64,000 nt of DNA, from the NCBI GenBank assembly GCA_034620365.1, contig JAQGEQ010000071.1, positions 4,960,001-5,024,000 on the forward strand. The letters are read 5' to 3'. The DNA is from Pegea sp. RAD2-039 (lineage: Eukaryota; Chordata; Thaliacea; Salpida; Salpidae). The translations under genes and the position numbers were made by a program. Shown here piece after piece: positions 26,201 to 40,000 of the stretch (its first letter is position 1; each line of letters begins with the position of its first letter). Under the pieces are notes generated by a model. It ran no database searches. It was not told where the DNA came from and saw only the letters and a program-made list of their open reading frames with translations.

Positions 26201-29200
26201 TTTTAAGGATCAAAATGAATAGAATTGATGATGTGTAACTTGGTAGATGGATTACACTTCATCAATAACAAAGGTTTCTGACATTGTTTAATGACAAACA
26301 CAAGAGATGAAACCCTTCATTTTAAAACGTCTGACGAAACTACATCACTAAAAATTTACTTATTGTAATTGAAGTTGATCCTATGTGAAAAGAGATTTAA
26401 AGCTCGTTCATGTCGGCTGTAAAAGACATCATTTAAGACATAACAACATTTTTCTTTAATTGTTTGTAAATATTATAAACCTGTGTAACTTTAAAGTGCA
26501 ATGCTTGGTTAGTAATATAAACCTACAAATTAAAATAGTAGATTTTTTGGAGCCTTATTCATTTACGACCTTAATTACAATTTCATACAAAATAAATAAA
26601 ACTTATTTATCTCAAATTAACTGAATTAGACGGTTAATTGAAAAAATTTAGCTATCTTTGTTATGTTTCAATATTTTGTTTTTAAATCAATTAAAAGCTG
26701 TGAATTAAATGAGTTTGTTTTCATTCTATCACATTTCTATATTTATTCTATTTATTCTTGTAATTAATTTTAAAATTGTTAATATGAGTTTTACAAATGC
26801 CGCACTGCATGTGTTTAGCTTGACGTTTTGTACACTGTTTCAGGAGGCTTTCAATACAAAGCTATTATGAGTATAAATCATATATCTGCTTTGATCAGGA
26901 CTTTCTTTCAAACATACCAATTGTTTCATCTCACAGAAGTTTAGTCAGTTAATATTTACAGGTTGAGCTAAATGTTAAGCTAATGTAAATAATAGAGCTT
27001 TTATTGAAGTTTCACTAATTTAGAGTGCTTAACTTATCATTAAAATATATTTGACTAATCGCAAAATCCTGAAACTTGTTATAGGCTTATTTTTGGAATA
27101 TTTTGTTTTTATCTTTACAGTGTTTCATAGTTTTATCTGTATATGATTAAAATACGCAAGATTTTTAGCTAGATCCAAGTATGCCTTTGTACAAGCTAGC
27201 TTACGGCTTCTTCAATTAATGAAAGTGCAAGTTAGCACTTAAGGTAATAAGAGCTTTTAAATCGAGTATTGGTATCATTTAACAGCGCAGATTTTTCACT
27301 AAATCATCATCATAGTCAATTTTGTTAATCCATTTATAGTGAGTTGTGGCAAGTTCAAATAAACGTAGAACTTTATATTACTTACTAATAGTTTATACTT
27401 TATAGCTTGCACAAGTTTCAATAAATATCAAATCCTCTTGTACACACTAGAAATAAAAATTTTTATAACAATTTAATGGTATTTGCGAGAACTTTAACAA
27501 AGGTTTTTCACTTAACGGAATATTAGGTTTAATTGTTTCACGTTTTCTAGGGACTGCTTTTAATTTAATCCAGATTTTGATCTTCTCTAGAAAGTATTCA
27601 TTTAGTTATCTGCATCTCATACTGGTGTTTTTACTAATCACAAACGAATTTTGTTTATTTATTTGTTTAAAACATGGCAATTTGCCCTATAAAATGTGTT
27701 TAACATACACTGCTTGTTAGATGTAACATAAGCAGCACGATAATTATCGCTAAAAATCCTTATGAAAGTTTAAACCTCCTAAAAAGTTACTTCACTCTGC
27801 TAAAAATGATTTTTAAAAATTTTGTAAAAGTTTAATAAATTTTAGATATCTAATAAGCAAAACGTTTTGCTTTTCACAATGTGATTTTTTTTTAAGTTGA
27901 TAATGAGTTTTATTTGTTTGTAAGCATTCAAACTATTTTTAAATTTTAGTATCTAAAATATAATCGACACATTCATTAAACATCAAAAATATATAATTGA
28001 TTTTTTTCCCCATAATACAAGCATAGAAATATCAATAACACGTTGTTTCAAAAAATTAAATTATAAACAAAAATACACAAGCAATACAATTTGATTATTT
28101 CAGTAAAATAAACTGAATTAGGGTGATTTGTGGAAATAGTAACACTTTAAAGTGACATATACATAACAAACAAATAAGTTCTTTTAAATTCATCACGATC
28201 GGCTTAGGCAAAATCTGCAAATGTAAAACTCTTATAACTTCTATACAAAACAACGAAAAAAGATACTTCCATATTTTGTTTATTTTGATCAGCCAAAATT
28301 ATATGGTAGATTCATTTTTTTACTATTGAATTGGTGTATCAGACAACAATAGTTGTCTGAATTGTATAGTGTAACCTGTCTGTCATTTTAAATGTTTCTG
28401 CAATTCGGGTGAACCACTGTTTCAAAGTTTGTTTGCAAATATCATAGCAATTCCAAAACAAACAAAACTTTGTTTACAAATTTTTTAATAGAATTACAAG
28501 TTAAACTTGAATGTGGAACTTTTTGAACGTTTATTATTTGTGAGTATCGTTGAAAAAATTGCGAAACACGGTAAAGTGTGTTTTATGAAAAAAATCCATT
28601 AAATGAAATTAAATTTTTATCAATTTTAATGATTTTATTAATGTTGTAAATTATTTTTCAAATTTTAGTCCTAGAAATATAGTTTTGAATTATACTTTAT
28701 TTAAAATGTCCTTTGCAATCAGTGTTTACGATGACATTTATAACTTACTATAATTGTATGAATCTTCAATTTTTTGTGGCTTCTCTTTAACAACGTAAAA
28801 TCTTTCATCACAATTTTCTCTGAATCTTAGCTCTTGTCTGTAATCTTTATAGCTTTAAATTTTCAATTTGAGTTGAATGTGGTGACTTTAAATCGTGACT
28901 TTTAAAGTAATTTTTGAAAACCATTCAACGCAGCTAATAAAATACATTTGAAAAATTATTTACTAAACACAAAAAAATAGATAAGAAATTAACCGTAACC
29001 AACTTTCCCGAACGTTTAAATTCAAATAGCTCCACTTAAGCAGTTTTCTTAAGATATTATACAAAATTATACTTCTTAAGTATATTACTTACCAGAAAAC
29101 TTAAAAAAGTATACGAATAGCTGTATCAGTTGCTTCCTTTAAGATTTTATATTTTTTTTTCAAATAAAGTGTCTTTTTTCAAGGTTCTAAAAATTTATTA

Positions 29201-32155
29201 CGTTTTTTCAATGGTAATTATCACTCTAAGAATATAATGAATTATATTTCACATCTTAGCGTAATTTAATTAACACTATGTTTGTAAATACAACTTTAGT
29301 TATTACTTCCACTATTTTAAATAGTACATAATCTTTTTTGAAATTAAAAAAAAATTCTAAAGTTCTAAAAACTTTTTTAAATAAGAAAATAAGTTTGCAG
29401 AAGTGAAGTTTTTCGTGATTTATTTCTTAGGTTTATTTTAAAATCTAAAATAAAATTGTATGTTCATATGTGGTAAGAGCAATATAGTTTTCAATTTCAT
29501 CTTTGGCTTGATTCAGTTGCGTCTACGTAGAATTTTGTTTATTCATTTCTAAATAGTTCTTGAAAAAATTATATCTAATAAACAGAACTAGAAAACGAAG
29601 CTAAAACCGAAAAAGCTAAATTTAAAAAACTTATTACAAGTTAGTAATGAAATCAATTATGTAATTATTTATTTTTGTCTAATAACTTTACCATCTGTTC
29701 AATAGTTCAGTCAACCTACTTTAAATTAGCTTACTAAGTAGATCACTTAGATATTCAAATTAGCGTTTGATAACATCAGAAACTAAAAGATATCAAAAAT
29801 GCTGAAATATCATCTTTTCTAATTTTCTTATTAACTGCTAGTAGCTTATTTCAGTTCGTGCACCTATTAAAATTAGCTGCAATATTTTTTTAAAGATTCA
29901 AAGCTAATATTAATGATTAAAATAGTTCAGAATATATACTTGCAGCCAACAGCAATTCAAATTGAACAGAAAATTAAACTTAAGACGTCTAACTTAATAG
30001 GTTCATTAAAATTCTGCTGAAAAAATCTTAAATACTAAGTTACTTACTTGCTTAAAATGTTACACTAAACTCAAGCTTTTTATATTAAACCAAACCTAAA
30101 CTACACCATAAAAGCAAATTTTAATTTAAACTAAAATTGTAAGAAAAAATTCATTATGGTTCCTCTACTTCACATTTGTTATAAAACTTACACTTTCATT
30201 TCGTCAATGATACTCAACAAAACCGCGATAAAGTAATTAAATACGAAACTATAATAAAACGTTTATCAGAAACTCTGAATGTTTATTTTCCCAAAATTAA
30301 TAAAAATGTCATTCTGACGTTTTACTTAAATTTACTTTAAATGAATTAAAAAAAAAACTATTAATTTCTTTCAACATTAATCATCAGCAAAACTTAATGT
30401 CAAATATTCTAATGCTTTTTAGATAAGACTCAATATTTAGAAGACTCAATTAAAGTTAAAATCGTTGATTACAAGGAACTGATAGCAGCTGTACCCACAA
30501 AATATGTGAATCAAAATAGCTGAGAAAGTAGAAAGAGTCGACCACTTTTCAGTTCTGCTTCAGACATACGTTTCAATTTAATACATTAAAATTAAATAAT
30601 GGCAGGTAGTAAATATTTACCAAAACATTTAAATGAAGCAGACCTGTTTGCAAAATAATAAACTAAAAGTTTACAAGAAGGTAAATAGTGGGCAGAAAGG
30701 CTCTAGCAAAAAGTGATTTTGTGGACTTCATTTGAAATACTTTCTCCTTATTGCCTTTCTGATTTACAAAGTGTAATATCTGATGGCTTCGTTCAAATAG
30801 GTTAAGGATGAAAATATCATCTATTGAACGTAATAAAAGCTTCAATATTTACAAGTTTTCAAATTGAGGCTTATCGGTAAGTTTTAATTTTTTGCACTTA
30901 TCATTTAGATATTTTGAATTTGGTTGGTTAATATGAATGTACAGTTGCATTTCAAACTATATAATTTAAAATAAATCAAGTCAAAGTCCTTGAATGAAGT
31001 GGGTGAAATAGAAGAACAAACTGTGTTTAGTATTTACAAAATGGCATTCTGGACGATTCATGTTCAAACTAAAATAAAAAAGCTTTTAGATATATATAGC
31101 ACGTTTATTACTCATACATATTCTGACTAAGCTGTACAATAATTTTTCAACAGCTTGGCAGGCTTAATCAATTCAAATCAGAAAAATAGTTTTAAGTATC
31201 TAGTGTATGATACATTAAGGTCATTTTTATCGAAACTATCATGGTGGTAATCTTCTTGCATTTAGTCGAAAACTACACTCGATCAAATCTGAGATTTTGT
31301 TTTGTCACTTTTGTTTGCCAACAGAAAGAAAATAAAAGTAATCTGATTATTGTTAAAAATCTTTGAGTAGTAACTCAATACCATTTTGACAAATAGAAAG
31401 TGTTAGCTTTATCTAATGATGTGCAAAATGGGTGGCCGTAACAAATGTTCGAGCTTGTTTTAAGAATCAAAAAAGTTTCTTCACTTTTTTTTCAAAACTA
31501 ATACTAGAGCTCAGACAAAGAGAGAAAAAAGAATATACTCTTTTCTTGTTGAGTCGATATGCTAGTCTTGTGATTCGTACAAAAAAAAGAGAGAAAAGGT
31601 GGTGGCAGAAAAAAAGAGCGTCCAGAAAACGATTACACAAGATAAAACCCTTTGCTTGGCTCGTCTACAGTAAGCATGCACCTATGCTTCCACAAGAGTC
31701 TGTTCGAGTCTGTAAACTACTGATGAAAAAAAGAAAATAAAGTTGAACAATATAGTTTGATGGTTAGCAAAAAAACTTCATGACTTAAGTCAACGTTAGT
31801 GACAAGTTAAAGATAGAACTCAAGGATTTTATTGTGAGATTGATCGGATGTCTTCTTTGATGGTATCACGTTGATTTTTGAAGGACTGCTTTCGACTTTA
31901 CTAGTGTTTGACTAGAGTTAAAACTTTGTACTAATTGAAAGCGTAAGTTCTGTTACAGATTAGACGCACTGTAACTTTGGTTTTATGAGTTACAAAAGCT
32001 TTTGTTTTCTTATTAAGTGTTTGTATAATTAAAACTTTTAACTACTTTTACAAGCTTTCATATATCTAATTAAAATACTCGTATGTAAGGACCTAAAAAA
32101 AGCTTCTTGCAGATTATGTAATGTAATTTATAGATTATAACTGTGACAAAATAAC
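23265..32155. other. Intergenic region between the two FREM2-like genes
   Basis: About 9 kb of AT-rich sequence without a convincing gene on either strand. The longest open stretch (31432-31740, plus) has no ATG near its start, is lysine- and arginine-rich and resembles no family I know. A perfect 9-bp hairpin lies at 28339-28360. No tRNA, rRNA, LINE, SINE or DNA transposon was recognised. It must contain the gene A 3' flank and probably gene B regulatory sequence. Confidence 0.6.
28339..28360. repeat. Perfect 9-bp hairpin, intergenic
   Basis: TCAGACAAC (28339-28347), loop AATA, then GTTGTCTGA (28352-28360). It is less AT-rich than its surroundings. It is too short for a microRNA precursor by itself, and no longer pairing of the flanks was found. 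Confidence 0.5.
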
Positions 32156-32388
32156 TATAAAAGGCTTCCCGCCGAGAGGTCGAGATCATTATGAGTCTTA
32201 TAACAAGCTACGTTTCCGGGCGTCTGTCGTGTTTTTTCCTTAAGATTTACTTACAAACACGCGCTTATTAGATCACTACAAACTGAAACTGATGTTTATT
32301 CCCTGGGGGCAATGAGGATTGCTTGTAAAAAGCAGTCTTCGATAAAATTATTTTAAAATTAGTCCGCCGAAAAACTGCTATAAAAGCG
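32156..32388 (+). promoter_or_regulatory. GC-richer island with two TATA-like elements upstream of gene B
   Basis: TATAAAAGG at 32156-32164 and TATAAAAGCG at 32379-32388 bracket about 220 bp that is visibly richer in G, C and CpG than the neighbourhood (CCCGCCGAGAGG, CCCTGGGGGC, GTCCGCCG). It could be a promoter or enhancer of gene B, about 1 kb before its start codon, or of a non-coding transcript. No open frame or known RNA was recognised in it. Confidence 0.3.
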
Positions 32389-32876
32389 AGAAAAAAATGC
32401 AAATTTATAAATTTGTAGATCTAATTTATTCGTCGTTATTGATAAGTCACATAATGAATTATTCGAGATAATTGATTATGAAAGAAGTTAAATACAGTGA
32501 TGAAGTTTAATGATGTCTTAGAAGTTTGAAATTCGGCTTAAGATATATTAATTTTGTTTATTATCAAAAAAAACGAAAATAGTATTACGATTTTGCGGTA
32601 GTTTTACGTCTTAAACATTTCTTGGGTAAAATAATTTATACGAAACAGTTTCACAACAAAGTTTTAGCTAGACTACATTTTATACGATTAAGTTCGAGTC
32701 GCTTAGTTTCTTAAAGAAATAAAACGTGTCAGCCGGTTTTATTGTTGTAAGATTGTAACCGTAGATGATTCCATCGTAGAATTGACGAATGGCATTTGGT
32801 AAGTAAATTTCATAAGATGAAACACGATGCAACCGGATAAGCAAGCGATTTTATTTTAGATATCGTTAAATCAAGA

Positions 32877-32938
32877 TATAAAAGTTTAGCGATACAGGCA
32901 GTCTGGTAGCATTGTAATTACGTTAACATTCTCAAAAG
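32877..32938 (+). promoter_or_regulatory. Candidate core promoter and non-coding first exon of gene B
   Basis: TATAAAAG (32877-32884) is followed about 23 bp later by GGCAGTCT, an initiator-like sequence. A plausible donor AAAAG/GTGAAA lies at 32938/32939, which would pair with the acceptor at 33260-33261 and give a short untranslated exon. This is inferred from spacing only. Confidence 0.3.
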
Positions 32939-33250
32939 GTGAAACTTTATGAAGCTTACTCTTGCTTCTACTAACGCCCGAAGCAAAAGAATTTTTGATA
33001 GTCATCCTTGTGATTATAAGTTATTGATAATATGAATCGTTCAAAATGATACCGACTTACTCTTATAGGTCATATACGAGAATTAAAAGGTTAGGTTCAT
33101 TGTAACTTTTTCTCTTTGAACAATAAACTGTCTTATCAATTGTACTCATCTTTTTAACTTTTGTTAGTTTTAATTAATGTAACAGGAAGAAAGAAATTCA
33201 ATTTTCTTTCATCAGCTCTTATGTGTATTCTCATTTATGTGCAAACCTGT

Positions 33251-33276
33251 TGAAATTTCAGAGTAATTAAAGGATT
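33251..33276 (+). promoter_or_regulatory. Acceptor-like site just before the gene B start codon
   Basis: TTGAAATTTCAG ends at 33261, 15 bp before the ATG at 33277, and resembles the other acceptors of the gene. Either a 5' untranslated intron ends here, or the messenger is trans-spliced to a leader if the species does so. The short remaining leader AGTAATTAAAGGATT has an A/G-rich start-codon context. Confidence 0.45.
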
Positions 33277-34023
33277 ATGAGATTACTTTTAAGTTTTGTG
33301 CTTTTGGCGACGGTAGTTTTATGTGAACCTATTCATGGTTCACATCCTCCAAGTATTATTTACCCAGATGATATAGTGGAAAATATTGACGTCCTTAAAG
33401 TTCCTTACGGTCGATCTAAATTTCTCGATCCAGAAGTTGATTTGAAGATAAACGTAAAAAAAGGAGACTTTTGCGTAGTCACTGCTCTTCCGAACGCTTA
33501 TGAAGACTTATTTGGATCTCTTGATAAGAATTCATTTCCTTGTGACTTCGAACCCCACCAAATCAAATATACACATCGAGGTGCTCGTAGTCCGAATTTC
33601 GACTATCTGAATTTACAAATAAGATATGACACTCCGACAAAAACTTATATCATTCCCATACGTTTGTTGGTAGAAGTTGATTTCATTCAACGAGTTGTCA
33701 TCACAAGATCTATGTTTCTGACAGTCAGTCAAATGAATAGTTACTCTCAAGTGATTGACAACACAGTCCTTGGTTTCACCTACAACTCCTCAGTTGAGAG
33801 CTGTCAAATTGCAACATTAAGTGGCACTGCTGGCCTACCGCGATATGGACACCTTAGCAACGATCCTTCTCGTGGAGTTTCTATACCATGTGAAGAGTTC
33901 TTAGACGCTGAAGTGAGGTACAAACATACTGCAGAAACTGCTTCACCTGATAGTGATGAAATTCCAATGGTGGTTGAACTTATAGATGCTGATAGAAATA
34001 TATTAAAGCAAGAATACTTTCAG
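33277..34023 (+). CDS. FREM2: Gene B exon 1: signal peptide and N-terminal region
   Basis: The exon opens [21 protein letters not shown]: a charged start, a hydrophobic core and a small-residue cleavage region, so this is a secretory signal peptide and the ATG is well placed. It encodes 249 residues with the FREM-type N-terminal pattern ([15 protein letters not shown], ending in phase 0 at EYFQ). The next exon continues [16 protein letters not shown], the standard entry into CSPG repeat 1. The donor at 34024 and a 54-bp intron remove the in-frame stop further on. Confidence 0.93.
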
Positions 34024-37000
34024 GTCTTTCAAATCACTTTCTAACTTGTTTATGATAAAAAGCGTTTTTTTTTACAGGTTTTAGTGAAGATATTAAACGG
34101 TGAAAAAAACACACCACCGGAAGTCGAGTTTTCTTCTCAGTTAATGATGGAAGTTAATCAATTTGTAATGACCGCCTTTACTCCCGAAATGCTACGTGCA
34201 ACCGATACTGAAACAAACAGTGATGATATTATCTTCAACATCACCAGATCGTTGCTGCCAGGAGATGGCAAAATTGTTAGCACTGAAAATAGAAACTTAG
34301 AAATTAGATCATTTCGTCAGGGAGATATTAAAGACTATAAAATCGCATATGTGCCGCCTGCAGTAGGTGAAAAAGGTGTAGGAGTAAAAGAATTTGCCTT
34401 TCAAGTGATTGATTCTGAAGGTCTGCTATCTAAAGAGTACAATTTTTTAATAATTGTTTCTAAAATGAACACATTGGCGCCTGTGGCCACCCGTTTGACT
34501 GGTCAACTTTTATACCAGGTAAGCTTTCAAGACAAAAAAAAATCCTTTATTATCTTTTTGGCAAATTTTTTATCGCGTTATTAGTATTTAAAAAGATTTG
34601 AGTTAAGAACACTCGATTTGATTGTAATTGTCGTTAGTCACTACTTTTCTCAGTAATTTTGTTTAACTTACGTTTAAAAGTTATTGAAGCATGAACAAGC
34701 TCTATACATAACCAGCTACATTTCTTTGTACTAACCATATGTCTCATCTAATGATCAGGGACAATCAAGGGAACTTTTAAGCTCTCAGAATCTAGAGATA
34801 TCCGATGAAGACAATCTTAATGAAGTGAGGATTAAATCATTACATGGACCTCAACATGGCAATCTTTTAATATCAACTGGAAAAAATTACTTTACTCCAG
34901 CTGACTTAAATATTGGAGCAGTGAAATACCAACATGATGGTTCAGAGACTTATAGGTTGCTTTTTTCTTCTACAACTAATTTGCATAAGTTTAAACTAAA
35001 ATCTTCTTATAACTATCGATCATTTGATTTATTTAAAGTAAATCTGATAATGAAATACAAAGTTTACTGACAAATTTCTTAGCAACTGTATTAGAAGCTG
35101 TGCTCCGATGCCATCATAAAATCCTTAATTTAAATTTGAAAGTTGACAAAGAAAAACGTTTATTTACTTTCAGTGATAACATCGTATTTACAATGACTGA
35201 TGGTAACTCTACGGTACACTTTCTCTTTCCTATTTTCATCGCTGCTATTGACAACAGACCTCCGGTAATAATCCTATGATTACTTATCAGTAAAGTATTT
35301 GACCGTAAAAAGATATTCAACAAACGTTGGGACACTACTTTTGTATTTTTTGTGTTTTCTTGCAACTAATTTGATGTTGGTTTTTGACAGCATATTGATA
35401 CAAATACTGTCCTTGAAGTGAATGAGAAAGAAACTGTTTTAGTAACAAACTTGTATCTCAACTCGATTGATACTTATTTTCTACCTGAGAATATTCACTA
35501 TGTCCTCTTGAAAGAGTACTCAGCTGAAGGAGGATTTTACTTCATAAATTTAGATGAAGAAATAAAAGATGATACATGGGAAAAAGGTCCCACAGGATTT
35601 CTTGAAAAAAGAGTCACTGAATGGAGTCAGCAAAATATTGATAACAACGAGGTATGATGAATTCTCATTTTAAAAAATTGTCTTGGTTAAGTACTAATGG
35701 TTGCATGGTATTTACGTCATCAATATTTCCACTGAAAATTTATCATTTCTTTAAAACAGTTTGTTTGCTACTGTACAATATTTCAATAAAGATTAATGAT
35801 CAAAAGAATTTCAAACTTTATATCAGCTTCTTTTGAATTTGTTGTCACTTTATATTTCTAAATAGAAACTGATTCAATTTGTTGCATGTAAATATTCACA
35901 AATTTTTTTACAAGATTTTTCGTTTTTAATTCTCAGCTATTTTATCGTCACTTTGGACGACACTCTACTGAAGTTGTGATGGATGTTCATGGGTTTTACG
36001 TAGAAGATGGTTCTGATCCTCCAAATAGATCTTTAATGAATCAATTCATTGTAAAAGTCGTTCCAGTTGACACAATATCACCAAGTCTAGTTGCAAACGT
36101 TACACTTCAGGTAAAATTGAAATATTTCAAAATCTTAATACTGAATAAAGTAATAAATGAAATTGATATTTGATGGGTTTGAAATTTAGATGAAAGTTCC
36201 TGAATATCAATTGACGCCCTTCAGTCGAGACTTAATCGCCTATACTGATGGTGATACTAACGACAAGGAACTAGTTTACACCATCACCAGCTCTATCAAA
36301 GATTTGACAACAGGATCTTCATCTCTCATAGACACTGGTAAAACTGACTTTATTTTCTTCAAGTTAATCACAACAACATTTTTGGATGTACTATTTTATT
36401 TGTTCTATGTATTTTAAGTTCAAATTAAAAGTTGAATTTGTTGGTAGGTATGCTCATCACATAGCACTTTTGTATCTCTTAGTAAAAATTTAAGTGTTTT
36501 TATAACGATTGAAACTTAAAAGTAATTTATTTTCAGAAATATGTATACTTCTTAGATTTATTTTTAAGGACATACATGCACTGGTATAGATTACAGTAAT
36601 TTCATTTGTGTTTAGATACTAAACCTACTTCAAGTTCAGATTTTTTATTTCTTCATTAAAGACTTCTTGATGTTTTATCGATAACCCATTCAGACACCAA
36701 CTTTTGAAAATTTAATTAGTTTTTGTAGCAGATGAAAAGCTTTTTTCACAGTCGATGAAAGCTTGCTTTTATTTCTTGTTCTTCTGATATTTATCATAAA
36801 AATTTAAATAACTCAATTGTAAAATTAAAAAGTTTATTTTTACTGGTAAAATTATCAAATAGTTTTTTTAATTATAATTCTGTAAATCGTTGAGCCACTT
36901 TTTATAAATAAACATTTTAATTATCAGCCCTGATTAATACTCTCGAATTATTTACAGGAAAAATTGTTTTGTACGAAAACCCTGAAGAAGCTGTAGGAAG

Positions 37001-40000
37001 TTTTACTCAAGCGCAAATTGATCATTTGAAAATTGCTTATCAGCCGCCGAATACTGAACTTGGAATGATTGCTCGGATGCTTCAGTTCACATTTAGTGTG
37101 TCAGATGAAAGCGAAAATATAGTTGACGATCAAGTAAGCAAAATTAAAAATAAATAAAGATAGTTGCTGAATAACTCAGATAATATGAGCAATGAAATTA
37201 TATTAGCAGTCGTCTTTGATCACTTTTAAAAGAATTAAAAAGTTTTCTAAACACAAAGTCTCAAACATATAAGTTTAATCTCAAAAGTAGATTAAAGATT
37301 TTTGCATTTGGCAGTTGATTTTTCAAATAATAAGTTTGATCAAAATCAATTAAAGGCTTCTTCAATTTTTCAACTAACATTGTTAAATTAAGAAAAAAAT
37401 TCAAAGTGTTTAAAGTTGTTTTTAAAATATTACTTTCTGATCAAAAGACTTCAATAACAATCATCGATTATTTTAGAAGTAAATGAATCAATTGTGAGAA
37501 CAAAGTTCAATCTTTATCACAGATCTTTATCATCTATTTGAGTCCTGTTGACAATAAACCTCCTGTTGTGGTGAATACTGGCTTTGTGGTGAACGAACGA
37601 GGCCTCTTAATTTTGTCATCAGAAATATTAGATGCCTCAGATGAGGATACTAATGTTAGTTCGATATCATTTACTCTCATCAGTGAACCTACCCATGGTC
37701 GGATACAGTATGACACTACCCCAATATATTTAGGTAAGTTTGTATTAAATAAGAACTTCTTCTTCGATGACACTTAAAGATAATTCAATCATCAAAAGAT
37801 ATAATTTTTAGGGATTATCTTTGATTTCATAAAGTTTTATAAATAAACCTTTCGTGATTTTTATATTTTTAAAGAGTTAAAAGTATAAACTAGAATCTAA
37901 AAAAACATTTTCGAATTTAATCTTTAAACAGCTGGAGCTTTCACAAGAGGCGATATACGAAACGGTCGAATTCTCTACCAGCATTTGGGTAGTGAAGAAA
38001 CCAGCGACAGCTTTGGTTTGGTGGTATCAGATGGAATGCATAAGATTCCAATCACTGTTCACATAACTGTTCAACCAATTGATGATGAGCAACCACTACT
38101 AGCTGCACCCGTAGATGGAATATTAGGCTTTGGAATTGAAGTGAAAGAGCTTGGTAGTTCATTAATTACATCAAAGGTCATAAACAACAAAATGACAACA
38201 ATAAGCTGAATTTAAGATATTTTTTAGGTGTTGAAAGCCACAGATACGGATACTAACGACCTTATGCTGACCTTTATCGTCACCAAGGAGCCTACTAAAG
38301 GTCAAATTCTATTAGATGGAGTTTCTTCGAATAGATTTACACAGAAAGATATTTTAAATAACTTGGTTATGTATGCTCACACGGCTGGTGAAATAGGAAC
38401 TGATGCTGATGTAGACAGCTTCGAACTTACACTTTCTGATTTATCTGATGAATGGACTTATGGAGGCAATCGAATTGAACGAATTGAACTCAGTGTAAAT
38501 ATTCTTCCTGTTGATAGTGAACAGCCTGTCATAACTATGAATGAAGCGTTTATCGTTAAAGAAGGATCAAAAGCAACTATTCACTCTTCTCACTTGATTG
38601 CATCTGATAAAGATACAGAAGATGATGAGATTTTGTGTATGATAACAACACAAGCAAGCGAAGGATTTGTCGAAAATTCATCACCAGCACCAGGATCAGA
38701 ACTTTCACGAGTTGGACAACCAATTAGCTCTTTTACTATAGCCGATATTAAAGCTGGAAATATCAATTATGTACAAAGTGTACACAGTGGCAGTGAACCT
38801 ACTGAAGATAGGTTTGCGTTTATGTGTCAAGATGGTATTCCAAATCTTTCTGATCGCCATTATTTTACAATAAAAATAATCCCAGGTAATTGATTTAAAA
38901 CATTTTGATATATATCAGTTTCATCAACTTTACAACCTGTTGGTTAGAAATCAAAGATTATAAACGTAAATTTAATAACTTAAGATGCAACTACAGAATG
39001 ATAAAAATAGAAGCGCGTTCACCGCGAAAACTCTTTCTCGATTAGATTGAAGATTTCCTAGATTCTTTCGATGCTTTGAATTGTAGCTTTGAAAAGCTAC
39101 TTGTTTATATTCCTCAAATAGATTTAAAGAGTATTTCAATGATTTAAAAGATTTTTTTTTTCTTAATTAATTTTTTTGTGTCTTTTGCAGTAAATGATGA
39201 AATTCCTCGTCTTTCTTACTCATCGTTTGTAGTTGAAGAAGGTGGAAAGATTTCTCTGGATCTGTTAAAGATTAATGGAGATGATGATGATCTTCCTGCT
39301 GATAAACTTTTGTTTAGTATCGTTACTCCCCCAAAACACGGAAAGTTTTTTCAAGACGTAAGAAATATTTTTTTAATATTACTTTTATCTTAAAGATCAG
39401 ATTAAAGTTTTGGCAAGGTTGAACATTTTCACAAGCTTTTTTTAGGTTGTATCACAAAAACTAAAATAGATTAAAGATAATGTTTCAAAAACCAAAAACT
39501 TTCATGATTAATTTAAACAGTCAATAAAAATAGTTCAAGCTGAAAAAAAATTGCAAATATTAAAACTAGAAATAAATTTTGCTTAATATTTGCCGTTCAT
39601 TCAAAATTTGAAATTAAAAAATCAATTTGCAACATTGTATCTTTAAGCATGTCTAAAGTTTTACTATCGTTGTCATCAACATTCCAGAGACAAAATTACT
39701 TCTAAGTGCAAGTAGCAGTTACATTTTGACCATAAAAGGCTTCTGGTGATAGAAAAAATGTATTTGTAATGAACTTAATGTAGTCAATACAAATTCTTCA
39801 ACGATAGCACTGTAGTGATACCATTTAAATACCATTAGTTAAACTATTGCAGAATTATGACTATGAGAAAGTTACAACTAATGTTTTCAGTTTTAACGAC
39901 CTGTGTGGTAGAGACCATTGCAATTTAAAACTTTCCAAAAGTATTACTTTGTTGTGCTTTCGTTGTATTTAACCTGACAAAACTCAATAATACTTTGGTG

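Noticed and set aside
30663-30845. Minus-strand open frame of 60 codons in the intergenic region
   Set aside because: It is short, has no family resemblance and is of a length expected by chance in 10 kb.
31432-31740. A 102-codon open frame, lysine- and arginine-rich, in the intergenic region
   Set aside because: There is no ATG near its beginning, it has low-complexity basic composition and no resemblance to a known family. No supporting splice sites or promoter were convincing.
37534-37773. Minus-strand open frame of 79 codons
   Set aside because: It lies opposite gene B exon 9, whose plus-strand translation matches a CSPG repeat in frame with its neighbours.
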